NCBI GenBank assembly: GCA_910585615.1
Contig: CAJUFO010000050.1
Coordinates: 1 to 35,780, forward strand
Length of the DNA stretch: 35,780 nt
From: an uncultured Acetatifactor sp.
GTDB lineage: Bacteria > Bacillota > Clostridia > Lachnospirales > Lachnospiraceae
Direction: 5' to 3'
This document shows positions 21,173-29,080 of this stretch, in pieces (the stretch's first letter is position 1; the number at the start of each line of letters is the position of its first letter). The notes beneath the pieces were generated by a model, which was not told the DNA's origin, did not search any database, and saw nothing but the letters and a program-made list of their open reading frames with translations. A program made the translations under genes and the position numbers.

Positions 21173-22156
21173 ATGGACTATATGACATTCCCCTGGGAAC
21201 AGGTGGGGCTGCTGCTGCGCCGCCTCTCCCTGTCTGGCGGCATCGGCAACGCTACGGCGTGGATTCTGTTCCTCGCCATAGGCGCCCTCCCCCTGCTGGC
21301 GGCGGCCGTATTGCTGCGCAGGCGCCGGGCCTGCGGGGCGGATTTCCTGCTGGCGGCGCTTTCGGCAGCTCTTTTCATCGGATTGTGGTTCTTTGTGAAC
21401 CCCTCTTACATCGACCGGCATCTGTCCCCCATGCCCGCGGGCGGAATCGCGAAATTCGCCCTGGCCTCGGTCATCGACAGCCTGCTGCTGACATGGTTCC
21501 TGCTGCGCTTCCTTCTGCGCATGGAGGAGGGGCACAGGAACCAGGCCCATTCCAGGGAAGGACAGCATTCTGCGGAAAAAGTGCATCCCATGGAAGGAGC
21601 GCATTCCATGGAGGAAGCGCATTCCGGCGAAAATATCGGACATGGGAAACCGCTTTCAGGGCTGCGGATTCTGCTGGGCCTCTACGCGCTGGTATTGGCT
21701 ATCGGCCTTATCGTGCAGGGCGGAGCTGAATTCAGGGCCGCGCTTACCGCCCTGAAGGAGAGCAATTCTGGCTCCGCCCCATTCCTGCTGGAGATCAGCA
21801 CGCTGTTCCTTGCCCTCCAGGCCGTCATGGGACTGTTGCCAAGCGCGGCCAAAATCGCTCTGCTCCTCATGATGAGCGTTTTCCTGCACCATTACGCTGC
21901 CGACCCTTTCGGCCCGGCAGCCTGCCGTGCCATGGAACGGCTGCGGATTGCCAGCGGACGGCTCCTGGCAGTGGTTCTGGTGGCCAATGTAGGCTTCAAT
22001 GTGCTCCAGCTGGTCTTCTCCCGCTTCCTGTTGTCCGTCAACCACCAAATCCTGTTCCCTCTTTCGGAAATCATCGTCATACTGGGCATCCGGACATTGA
22101 GCACCCTGTACCTGGAAAGCAAGCGGCTGAAAGAAGACAACGATATGTTCATCTGA
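21173..22156 (+). CDS. Multi-pass membrane protein, unknown function
   Basis: Seen in these 327 residues are hydrophobic helices at about 24-46, 55-73, 91-110, 160-180, 205-240 and 255-300, so about six membrane passes. The layout, a membrane protein followed by a small YozG-like XRE gene, resembles DUF2975-type operons, but I do not recognise the domain with confidence. A hydrophilic loop at about 119-160 contains five consecutive hexapeptides beginning with His (H-S/P-x-E-x-x), encoded by 18-bp repeats. GAGG seven bases before the ATG at 21173 sets the start; 20 more codons are open upstream but overlap the operator. It is first in its operon. Confidence 0.75.
   Translation: MDYMTFPWEQVGLLLRRLSLSGGIGNATAWILFLAIGALPLLAAAVLLRRRRACGADFLLAALSAALFIGLWFFVNPSYIDRHLSPMPAGGIAKFALASVIDSLLLTWFLLRFLLRMEEGHRNQAHSREGQHSAEKVHPMEGAHSMEEAHSGENIGHGKPLSGLRILLGLYALVLAIGLIVQGGAEFRAALTALKESNSGSAPFLLEISTLFLALQAVMGLLPSAAKIALLLMMSVFLHHYAADPFGPAACRAMERLRIASGRLLAVVLVANVGFNVLQLVFSRFLLSVNHQILFPLSEIIVILGIRTLSTLYLESKRLKEDNDMFI
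21548..21637 (+). repeat. Five 18-bp tandem coding repeats (HSxExx)
   Basis: Units start at 21548, 21566, 21584, 21602 and 21620, each opening with CAT and encoding H-S/P-x-E-x-x. They sit in a cytoplasmic or external loop of the membrane protein and give a cluster of evenly spaced His and Glu residues. Confidence 0.8.
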
Positions 22157-22245
22157 ACCGCCGCAGGGGCGGCGTCTCACGATTTTCACCACGGGATGCG
22201 CCTTTCAAAGCATCCCTGCATGGAACGCAAAAGGAGAACGGGAGA

Positions 22246-22479
22246 ATGGCCATACGAATATATCTTGACGAAATATTAAGAGAACGCCACATGACCTCCA
22301 AGGAGCTGTGCCGCCTGGTGGGCATCACGGAGGCGAACCTGTCCATCCTGCGCAGCGGCAAGGCAAAGGGCGTGCGCTTCGGCACGGTGAACAGGATATG
22401 TTATTATCTCCAGTGCGATGTGGGAGATATCCTGAAATTTGACGGAAAATTAGAGGAGGAACCGGAACATGAAACCTAG
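22246..22479 (+). CDS. XRE-family (YozG-like) transcriptional regulator
   Basis: The 77-residue protein is little more than one Cro/C1-type helix-turn-helix: IRIYLDEILRERHMTSKELCRLVGITEANLSILRSGKAKGVRF followed by LQCDVGDILKFD. This is the YozG form commonly encoded with small membrane proteins. Its ribosome site is AGGAGAACGGGAGA before the ATG. It lies 90 bases after the membrane protein, and its last codons overlap the start of the next gene by 11 bases. It probably binds the twin palindromes at 21.1 kb as an autorepressor; this is inferred from the operon position. Confidence 0.9.
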   Translation: MAIRIYLDEILRERHMTSKELCRLVGITEANLSILRSGKAKGVRFGTVNRICYYLQCDVGDILKFDGKLEEEPEHET

Positions 22480-23473
22480 AGATCCGCATCACAAATCGGT
22501 GGTAAAGTCCCTTTTTGCGGCCATGCGCCTGCTGACCGCCAGGCACCCGGCGGCTGCCGGATTCCTGTCAGCCGCCATGCTCCTTCTGGCTGTCCCGCTG
22601 CTTTCAGGCGGATGCGCCCTGTCCGAAAGCGGCGGCAGGCTGGCTCTGGAGGAGCTGCCCGGGCAGGACGCCCGTCTGGCAGGGGTCTTCGTGACCACAG
22701 AGCCTATCGAACCGGAGCCCCCCGAATTGGAGCTGGACAGCCGCGGGCAAGTCGTGGTAAAGGATACGGGGACGCAGAAAATCTACGGCAGCTTCACCGG
22801 ATATGACGCGGGCGCTGGCACAGTGACTTTTCCCGGCCTGAATGGCTACGGCATCTACTGCCTGACAGCCCCTGAGGACGAGACCCATGAGGCCACCGAC
22901 GCTAAGTACAATGTCAGCGATTATCCTTTCGCCAACTCCCATTACTACTTTTCCGACCAGGAGGAGCGTGTCGAGACAGACCTCTACATCCGCGCGGGGC
23001 GCTTCGCAAAGTATTATTTCAATCCCGTGTACCAGCAGACAGACGGCCAGATTTATCTGCTGGCCGGTTCCGGGGTGTCCTCGGATTCCTTTGTGGACGG
23101 CCAGAAGTTCAGCCATGGCCTCTCCGAATCCGTCAGCAGAACGGAAAACGGAGAGCAGGACACCATTACCCTGGGCTTCACCGTGAACATCATCGGCAGC
23201 GCGCTGCCCCAGGAGACGGAGCTGCTTTTGATGGATGAAGCGAACCGTCCGCTGGAGCGCTACGGCGAAGAACGGCTGGAAGAGCTCGCCGCCGCAGGGG
23301 AGACTCTGGCGCTTCCTGAAGGAACTGCCTATCTGGTTCTGCGGCAGGCAATAGAGGGGAAGGAGCATGACAGCCGCCGCCTGTTCGACCGGAACGCGGA
23401 AACCGTAGAGTATATGGTACCCGCGGAGGATGGATACCTATACTTCCGGCAGCTCCCCCTGGCATGGCACTGA
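22469..23473 (+). CDS. Exported protein of unknown function (lipoprotein-like N-terminus)
   Basis: No family is recognised in these 334 residues. A basic start and a hydrophobic stretch (about 29-46, AAGFLSAAMLLLAVPLLSG) end at Cys50 in LLSGGC, an imperfect lipobox, so the protein is probably exported and perhaps lipid-anchored. The mature part (ITYCL-type beta-rich segments such as IYGSFTGYDAGAGTVTF, HYYFSDQEERVETDLYIRAG, TITLGFTVNIIG) looks like stacked beta-sandwich. The start overlaps the XRE gene by 11 bases, implying coupling. It is last in the operon; its stop codon lies in the loop of an 11-bp hairpin. Confidence 0.75.
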   Translation: MKPRDPHHKSVVKSLFAAMRLLTARHPAAAGFLSAAMLLLAVPLLSGGCALSESGGRLALEELPGQDARLAGVFVTTEPIEPEPPELELDSRGQVVVKDTGTQKIYGSFTGYDAGAGTVTFPGLNGYGIYCLTAPEDETHEATDAKYNVSDYPFANSHYYFSDQEERVETDLYIRAGRFAKYYFNPVYQQTDGQIYLLAGSGVSSDSFVDGQKFSHGLSESVSRTENGEQDTITLGFTVNIIGSALPQETELLLMDEANRPLERYGEERLEELAAAGETLALPEGTAYLVLRQAIEGKEHDSRRLFDRNAETVEYMVPAEDGYLYFRQLPLAWH

Positions 23474-23486
23474 AGGCCATGCCAGG
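23458..23486 (+). terminator. Hairpin spanning the stop codon; possible bidirectional terminator
   Basis: CCTGGCATGGC and GCCATGCCAGG pair perfectly over 11 bases around a 7-base loop that contains the TGA of the exported-protein gene. It sits between convergent genes (the GH2 gene ends at 23562). No T-tract follows, so it may act as a 3' stabiliser or a weak or factor-assisted terminator. Confidence 0.45.
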
Positions 23487-23561
23487 TTGCCGGGCCGAAG
23501 CCAAATACGGCCAGAAAGAAGCGCATTCATGGCAGGTTCATGATTGTCTGTACTGCCGGAT

Positions 23562-26216
23562 TCATGCCTCTACAGCAATCTCCAGGACGGCCTCCCCCAG
23601 TCCCGGGGCGGATACACGCAGCAGGGCCTTCCCGGCAATCTGCCCGGCCCGCACCACCGCCAGGGCCCTGCCCTGATAGGAACGGCATTTCCCGGCGGTG
23701 TAATTGTCCTCGGTCACCGGATTGTCCGAGCCGAATCCTGCCAGGCAGGCGCTGGCATCCGGGGCCTCCTTTTCCGCCTCCGAGCCGAATCCAGCCATCA
23801 TCGCCTTCATCCCCTCCTTGCCCAGAATCTTACGCACCGGCGACAGGGAATGGTACTGGGCCCGGGCGGCCTCCAGGGATGCCTCCAGCTGGATTTCCCC
23901 ATCTTTTACCACATTTCCATCTTCATCCAGGATTTCCACCGCCACATAGGAAAGTCCTTCTCCGTCAGCCTTAAGCCGTGTCTTATCCGCCGTCAGCCGG
24001 ATGGACGCAGGCTCTCCCGCGGTGGCAATCTCCGCTCCGGACACCTCCCGGTCTCCGTCCAGGCTCACGGCCCTCAGCACGCCGGGCTCGTAGACCGTCT
24101 CGAACACCGCGCAGAACCGGTTCTCCTTTCCCGCCGCGGCCCTGCCCAGGCTCTTGCCGTTCAGGAAAAGCTCCACCTCCTTCGCCGCAGAGTAGACGTA
24201 GGCCTTCACCGGCTTACCTGCATATCCCTCATAGTTCCAGCAGTCCGTCATCTGGTTCCAGCCCCAGTTGCTGACCAGTTCTTCCAGCCCGTGGTACTTG
24301 GGATGCTGGACATAGAGGCCTGTCTGGCTGCTGCCCCATACGATTTTCCGGTAGACTCCCTGGGGGGTAAGGGTTCCGCCGATGGTGATGTCCGCGTCAT
24401 TGGCCAGGCGCCAGGGGTACTCGGACGCATGAGCGGCTAGCGCCCAGGGTCCTTTCGCAAGCTCCGGATCCCCCTGCTCAAAAAATTTGCTCTTGCCGAT
24501 GCCCGCCTCGCCGATATAGTCCACAGCCGTCCAAGTAAAATCGCCGATGACATAGGGAAGGCGCTCCACCAGCTCCCACACCTTGTCGAACTGGTTGGGG
24601 AAGCTCTCCGTGCCCAGGATGACGCGCTCCGGATAGCGCTGCCCCGCGTATTCGTAATGGCTGTCCATATAGTTATAGCCCACCACGTCCAGACAGTTGC
24701 AGAAGCTCTCCGTCCGATCCTCCCAGGCGCCGTCCATCTCCCCGGAATCCTCGTTCTGGGCATTTCCCTGCCGCTTTGCCGCCATCTGCTCCAGGACGCT
24801 GGCATCGTCCAGCCCCGACCACATGGAGCAGAGTCCGTTGGCCACCAGCCTGGTGGAGTCCAGGCTGCGCACATGCGCCGCCAGTTCCTCGGCAATTGTG
24901 TATCCATTCCCCATGCCGCCCCGCTCTTCCACCTCATTGCCCGTGGACCAGATCAGGATGCTGGGATGGTTGCGGTCGCGAAGGATGAAGCTTTCCATGT
25001 CCTCCTTCCAGTCCCGGGCGAAGAACTGGCTGTAGTCGCCCGGCTGCTTGCTGTGTCCCCAGGCGTCGAATGCCTCGTCGAACACATAGAGCCCCAGGCG
25101 GTCGCACGCCTCCAGCAGCTCCCTGGAGCCGGGATTGTGGGCCAGGCGCACCGCATTGAAGCCCGCCTCCTTCAGCAGGCCCAGCTTCCGGTATTCGCTG
25201 TCCCGCAGGGACACCGCCCCAAGCAGGCCGTTGTCATGATGGATGCAGCCGCCCTTCAGCTTCACCGTCCTGCCGTTGACCTGCAGGCCATGGACCGCGT
25301 CCGCCGTGACGGTGCGGATGCCGAAAATGGTCTCCGCCTCATCGCAGATGCCCTCCAGGGCCCCGTCCCTGTCCAGGCGCACTCCAAAGATGCCCATGTC
25401 TTCCAGCTGTACCATTACCCGATACAGGTTTGGATGCTCTGCGTCCCAGGTAAGGGGCCGCTCCACCGTCATGGGAATCCTTGCCACCGCCGTGCTTCCG
25501 GCCTTAACCAGCAGGATGGCATCGCGCTGTATCGCAGCCCTCACGCCATGTCCCTCCTGAGCGGCTTCCTCCTCCTGGCCGTCCGCTATCAATGCGGCCC
25601 TCACCCTCACCTGATGGTCTTTGGTGAAGTGGTTGCGCAGGGTCGCCTCCACCATGACATTGGCGCTCTGTGCCCGATCCGGTCTCTCCTGTCTTCCGGC
25701 CTCTGCACCGGTTCCGTAGTCGATCCGCTTCGTATAGGCGAAAATCCCGTCCGGCTCCACATGCAGGGGCTTCACATGGGACAGCTCCACCCGGCGGTAG
25801 ATGCCCGCGCCCGTGTACCACCGGGAGTTGGGCTGCATGCTGGGGTTCACCGTCACCGTCACCCGATTGTCCCCGCCGAAATACAGCGCGTCCGTGATAT
25901 CCACGGAGAAAGGCGTATAGCCGTAGTGATGCCGCTTCACCAGGCTTCCGTTGACGGATACGGACGCATTCATCATCACCCCGTCGAAATGGAGCCAGAC
26001 CCGCTCTCCCTGCCACTCCTCCGGCACATGGAAATACTTCGTATAAGTCCCCACCGTCCCCGTGAAGTACCCCATGGCCGCTGCCGCCGGAGCAGATTCC
26101 TCCACATCGCTTTCGATCATGTAGTCATGGGGAAGCTGCACCCGCCTTCCGTCCTGCATCAGGCCGCCCTGTCCCTTGGTAAAATACCAGTCCCTGTTCC
26201 AATTCTCCCGCTTCAT
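23562..26216 (-). CDS. Glycoside hydrolase family 2 (beta-galactosidase-like)
   Basis: The 884-residue retaining glycosidase has no signal peptide, so it is cytoplasmic. The N-terminal sugar-binding jelly roll (about 1-155, with NRDWYFTKGQ, LPHDYMIESD, WLHFDGVMMNASVSVNG) and an Ig-like domain (about 160-310) precede the TIM barrel. That contains KGGCIHHDNGLLGAV, GFNAVRLAHNPGS, FDEAFDAWG, the acid/base Glu428 (WSTGNEVEE) and the nucleophile Glu537 (ILGTESF). Two C-terminal Ig-like domains follow (about 650-884, with EVELFLNGKSLGRA and IRLTADKTRLKADGEGLSYV). GH2 covers beta-galactosidase, mannosidase and glucuronidase; the layout favours beta-galactosidase. AAGGAGG nine bases before the ATG fixes the start. 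It is divergent from an AraC regulator, its probable activator. Confidence 0.92.
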   Translation of the reverse strand: MKRENWNRDWYFTKGQGGLMQDGRRVQLPHDYMIESDVEESAPAAAAMGYFTGTVGTYTKYFHVPEEWQGERVWLHFDGVMMNASVSVNGSLVKRHHYGYTPFSVDITDALYFGGDNRVTVTVNPSMQPNSRWYTGAGIYRRVELSHVKPLHVEPDGIFAYTKRIDYGTGAEAGRQERPDRAQSANVMVEATLRNHFTKDHQVRVRAALIADGQEEEAAQEGHGVRAAIQRDAILLVKAGSTAVARIPMTVERPLTWDAEHPNLYRVMVQLEDMGIFGVRLDRDGALEGICDEAETIFGIRTVTADAVHGLQVNGRTVKLKGGCIHHDNGLLGAVSLRDSEYRKLGLLKEAGFNAVRLAHNPGSRELLEACDRLGLYVFDEAFDAWGHSKQPGDYSQFFARDWKEDMESFILRDRNHPSILIWSTGNEVEERGGMGNGYTIAEELAAHVRSLDSTRLVANGLCSMWSGLDDASVLEQMAAKRQGNAQNEDSGEMDGAWEDRTESFCNCLDVVGYNYMDSHYEYAGQRYPERVILGTESFPNQFDKVWELVERLPYVIGDFTWTAVDYIGEAGIGKSKFFEQGDPELAKGPWALAAHASEYPWRLANDADITIGGTLTPQGVYRKIVWGSSQTGLYVQHPKYHGLEELVSNWGWNQMTDCWNYEGYAGKPVKAYVYSAAKEVELFLNGKSLGRAAAGKENRFCAVFETVYEPGVLRAVSLDGDREVSGAEIATAGEPASIRLTADKTRLKADGEGLSYVAVEILDEDGNVVKDGEIQLEASLEAARAQYHSLSPVRKILGKEGMKAMMAGFGSEAEKEAPDASACLAGFGSDNPVTEDNYTAGKCRSYQGRALAVVRAGQIAGKALLRVSAPGLGEAVLEIAVEA

Positions 26217-26277
26217 CAGCAGATACCTCCTTCGCTTTGCTTTTTGGCGATTTGTGATCAGTGCCTGTTCTGTTATT

Positions 26278-26379
26278 TATACTGCGCACCGGTTAAATTT
26301 GCAGTGCAACCCGACTGCAGACCGCCAGCCAAGTACTTTCCCGGAGACACCACTGTAAATTCTGGCGGTCTACAGTATA
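26278..26379 (+). repeat. Dispersed palindromic repeat, copy B
   Basis: This ~100-base element starts TATACTGC and ends CAGTATA. 26295-26324 is identical over 30 bases to 6580-6551 on the other strand, and 26278-26295 matches 6697-6680 at 17 of 18. Inside are two inverted pairs: 26296-26306 with 26351-26361 (10 of 11) and 26317-26328 with 26362-26373 (11 of 12). They are arranged L1-L2-R1-R2, so the two stems cannot nest and would be alternative or pseudoknotted. It occupies the 376-base divergent region between the GH2 and AraC genes (26217-26592), where no gene is seen. Confidence 0.7.
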
Positions 26380-26502
26380 TGATAAAAAATCAGAAAGCTG
26401 CTGACAAGGACGATATTCTGCTGTATGATGGATGAGAGGGACGATTTGCACGATTTTCCGGACGGCCTGTCATTGCCCTTCCCGGGAGCGGAAGGCTGCG
26501 GG

Positions 26503-26570
26503 CCCCGCATACCGAATCAAAACCTGTTGCCCAGGGCGATGGCAGTCGCCCGTGGTCCCCGCATACCGAA
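26503..26570 (+). promoter_or_regulatory. Direct repeat CCCCGCATACCGAA upstream of the AraC gene
   Basis: The 14-base sequence occurs exactly at 26503-26516 and 26557-26570, 54 bases apart, with similar flanks (GG before, CA after). The second copy ends about 22 bases before the AraC ATG. AraC-type proteins bind direct repeats, so autoregulation is plausible. It may also be a chance or composition-driven duplication. Confidence 0.45.
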
Positions 26571-26592
26571 GCAGACTCGAAAGGAGATGCCC

Positions 26593-27735
26593 ATGGCTGA
26601 CTGGCGCTTACAATTGACTGAGGATTCCCTGCGCAGGATCCGCCCCGCCTTCCCCACCCTGGCGGAACGGCTTGCCGCCTATGAGGATTTCTATTTTCCC
26701 GCAGACTCTAAAAAAGCCCTCTCCGGCGAGGAGACGGCTCTGGAGCAATGGACAGGGCAGGGCTTCCCGGAGAGCGCGGCTCTGGATATCCGCCAGACCC
26801 AGTCCCCCTTTTCCACGTTGCTGTGCTTCTATGACACGGCGGGCAATGAGTATACCTTCAGCCGGGCAGGCATGCGCCATATGCGCCGCACCCTCCCCTG
26901 GCAGGGCCATTACCACACCCATGACTATATCGAGATACTCCTATGCCTCAAAGGGAGCTTTAGGCAGATCCTCCTGGGCGAGCCCCGGACCTTCGCCGCC
27001 GGGGAGGTGGTCATCACCGACAGGAACCTGGAACATGCGGATATGCTGGAGGGAGAGGCAGACACCGCGGTGCTCTTCCTCTCCCTCCAGGCCGACTATC
27101 TGGATCAATTGCTGTCCTCCCATGGCTCCCAGGACGATTTGCAGCGTTTTTTCTTCCATGCGCTCCAAAAGCAGCGCAAGGAGCAGAGCTATATCCACCT
27201 GCGCCCTGACCGGGAACCCTCTCCTGCCCAGGCTCCTGGCCTCGCCGCGGATGGCAGCGGCAATCTACAGCTCTCCCGCCTCTTAGAGACCCTGATAGAG
27301 GAAGACTATTTCCCCGGCCCGGGCAGTGAGGACATCATCCGCGGCAGCCTGGTGCGGCTCCTCTCCCTGCTCTGCCGCCGGTACTCCACCAGGCTCCACA
27401 GCTCCGACCAGGAGAGCAAGGAACGGGCCCTCCTCTATGAGCTGGAGCGGTACATCCGCCTCCATTCCGCCACCGTCAGCGCCGCCGGGCTGGAGGAGAA
27501 CTTCCATTACCACCGCAATTTCTACAGCCTGCTGCTGCGGAAATACCGGGGAACCACCTTCCGGGAATACCTGCAGGACATCCGCATGCAGCATGCCGCC
27601 AGGCTGTTAAGAGATACCCGGCTTTCCGTCAGGGACATCGCCCTTGCCGCGGGCTATCACAACAGCAGCCATTTCTACCATCTGTTCCAACGGCATTTCG
27701 GCGTGTCACCAGCCACTTACCGGGCGGATGCGTAA
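26593..27735 (+). CDS. AraC-family transcriptional regulator
   Basis: The 380-residue protein has an N-terminal cupin-type sensor around WQGHYHTHDYIEILLCLKGSF and FAAGEVVITDRNLEHADM (about 100-160). The C-terminal AraC DNA-binding pair includes FREYLQDIRMQHAARLLRDTRLSVRDIALAAGYHNSSHFYHLF in overlapping motifs and ends HFGVSPATYRADA. A hydrophilic insert (REPSPAQAPGLAADGSG) separates them. AAGGAG six bases before the ATG at 26593 decides the start, although the frame is open to 26425. It is divergent from the GH2 gene and likely controls it in response to a sugar. Regulatory targets are inferred from position. Confidence 0.9.
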   Translation: MADWRLQLTEDSLRRIRPAFPTLAERLAAYEDFYFPADSKKALSGEETALEQWTGQGFPESAALDIRQTQSPFSTLLCFYDTAGNEYTFSRAGMRHMRRTLPWQGHYHTHDYIEILLCLKGSFRQILLGEPRTFAAGEVVITDRNLEHADMLEGEADTAVLFLSLQADYLDQLLSSHGSQDDLQRFFFHALQKQRKEQSYIHLRPDREPSPAQAPGLAADGSGNLQLSRLLETLIEEDYFPGPGSEDIIRGSLVRLLSLLCRRYSTRLHSSDQESKERALLYELERYIRLHSATVSAAGLEENFHYHRNFYSLLLRKYRGTTFREYLQDIRMQHAARLLRDTRLSVRDIALAAGYHNSSHFYHLFQRHFGVSPATYRADA

Positions 27736-27896
27736 TCTATCCATATACGCACAGGCCAAATCATATGCCGACTGAAATGTATCACCAGCGCGCTCTGCTG
27801 CAATGCAGGACCGAAAGCGGAAAATGATTGCGCCCACGAACATAGTCTGTCAGAAACAGGCATCCCCGGGAACACCACGAGGGAGACGGAGCCGCC

Positions 27897-28541
27897 TCAG
27901 CCACAGCCGTCCACGCCGCAATGGAATCCGCTGGCAGAAGCCTCCTGCCCCTGCTGTAGAATGCGGACCATCTCCTCTTTGGTATAAGTCTCAATGGAGA
28001 CGCTCTCCCCGTTCAGGTACACCGTGGGGACTCCCGATACCTTCAGCACATCCCTGGAATATGCGGTCTCCTCTTTCACCTTTTGCGTATAGGTTCCCTG
28101 GAGCAGCGCCTGTCTATAGCCCTCCACGTCCAGCCCGGCCTCTCCCGCTATGCCGCACAGCACCTCCAGCTCTCCGATGTCCAGCTCCTTCTCGAAATAG
28201 GCCCGGTACACCAGATCCGCATACCGCTCCCCCAGCCCCTTCTCCTGGGCATAATACAGCCCTTCAAAGGCAAGCCGCGTATAAGGCCTGGGGCAGACCG
28301 CAGGCGGCAGCTTCATGTCGAGCCCCAGGGCCCTGGCGGGCTCCACCAGAATCTGGTAATGCTTCTTGCGCTCCTCATCATGGCAGGTGTCCACCCGCTC
28401 CTTGGGCTCCGGCGTCAGCTCCAGGGGCTGCACCCGAACCTGGGCCTCCAGCCCCGTCTCCCGCAGGGCCTCCTCCAGCGCCACCTTTGCCACCAGGCAA
28501 TAGGGGCATACAAAATCCGTCACAAATAAGATGTCCAACAT
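27897..28541 (-). CDS. DsbA/FrnE-family thioredoxin-fold protein
   Basis: This 214-residue cytoplasmic protein has the FrnE-like DsbA layout: a first strand leading to FVCPYC (Cys12-Pro-Tyr-Cys15) at the N-terminus of helix 1, a helical insertion (residues about 60-140), and the cis-Pro loop VSGVPTVYLNG. It probably acts as a dithiol oxidoreductase or in oxidative-stress tolerance. It ends with an extra Cys-containing tail (FHCGVDGCG). GAGGAGAAGAGG before the ATG at 28541 fixes the start. The two small genes upstream end 16 bases away. The preceding 160 bases to the AraC gene (27736-27896) show nothing notable. Confidence 0.85.
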   Translation of the reverse strand: MLDILFVTDFVCPYCLVAKVALEEALRETGLEAQVRVQPLELTPEPKERVDTCHDEERKKHYQILVEPARALGLDMKLPPAVCPRPYTRLAFEGLYYAQEKGLGERYADLVYRAYFEKELDIGELEVLCGIAGEAGLDVEGYRQALLQGTYTQKVKEETAYSRDVLKVSGVPTVYLNGESVSIETYTKEEMVRILQQGQEASASGFHCGVDGCG

Positions 28542-28557
28542 GTCCTCTTCTCCTCTG

Positions 28558-28746
28558 TCAAATCGAAATTTTTTTAACTTCTTCCCGTGTAAGCTCTGCC
28601 AGCTTCTTACCACATTTCTTCGCATATCTTGATAATTCAAGCAAGTTTACATGACAAGATGGTGCATTGACATATGGGCTTGGCTGTTCATAGTACCCCC
28701 GCTTCACAATAGAATTCTCCAAGAATTTAGGTCGCATTCCATTCAT
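28558..28746 (-). CDS. Small hypothetical protein (62 aa)
   Basis: The product starts MNGMRPKFLENSIVKRGYYE and ends with a basic helix (LLELSRYAKKCGKKLAELTREEVKKI). The start at 28746 is set by GGAGGTG eight bases upstream; it overlaps the end of the 87-aa gene by 20 bases, so the two are coupled. It is AT-rich compared with the DsbA-like gene that follows. No family is recognised. The coupled pair of small genes is reminiscent of toxin/immunity or toxin-antitoxin remnants, which is inference. Confidence 0.6.
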   Translation of the reverse strand: MNGMRPKFLENSIVKRGYYEQPSPYVNAPSCHVNLLELSRYAKKCGKKLAELTREEVKKISI

Positions 28747-28990
28747 AATGATACACCTCCAGTAAACTTTTTGCCTGTTCCTCATCGATAAAAAACTGAT
28801 ATTGGTGAAGCATCCCCAGATACTCCGCATGGAATACATCCACATAATGCCTTAACAGTTCTTTATTTGCGGCAAATCCATGAACAGCTCCTTCATATCC
28901 CCATTCAATAGATTTATCGGCAGCTATGGCAAAAAGGTGGCCACCTATACCAATTGATATATCGATGCAGCCTTGTTCCATTGATGCCAT
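28727..28990 (-). CDS. Small hypothetical protein (87 aa)
   Basis: The protein reads MASMEQGCIDISIGIGGHLF and continues with FAANKELLRHYVDVFHAEYLGMLHQYQFFIDEEQAKSLLEVYHYEW, a compact alpha/beta sequence with no membrane segment. GGGGGAAGGGGT lies directly before the ATG at 28990 and an in-frame TGA sits four codons upstream, so it is a complete short gene, not a fragment of a longer frame. It overlaps the 62-aa gene. AT-rich composition suggests transfer. No family is recognised. Confidence 0.6.
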   Translation of the reverse strand: MASMEQGCIDISIGIGGHLFAIAADKSIEWGYEGAVHGFAANKELLRHYVDVFHAEYLGMLHQYQFFIDEEQAKSLLEVYHYEWNAT

Positions 28991-29080
28991 ACCCCTTCCC
29001 CCTCACCCATATAAAACCTCTGCACAGATGCCCCTGTACAGCCCATCTGTCCATGCCGCATATCACAAGACTCCCCTTCA

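Noticed and set aside
24657..26435. 592-codon plus-strand open frame opposite the GH2 gene
   Set aside because: The minus-strand GH2 has complete catalytic motifs; this frame is its shadow and runs into the dispersed repeat.
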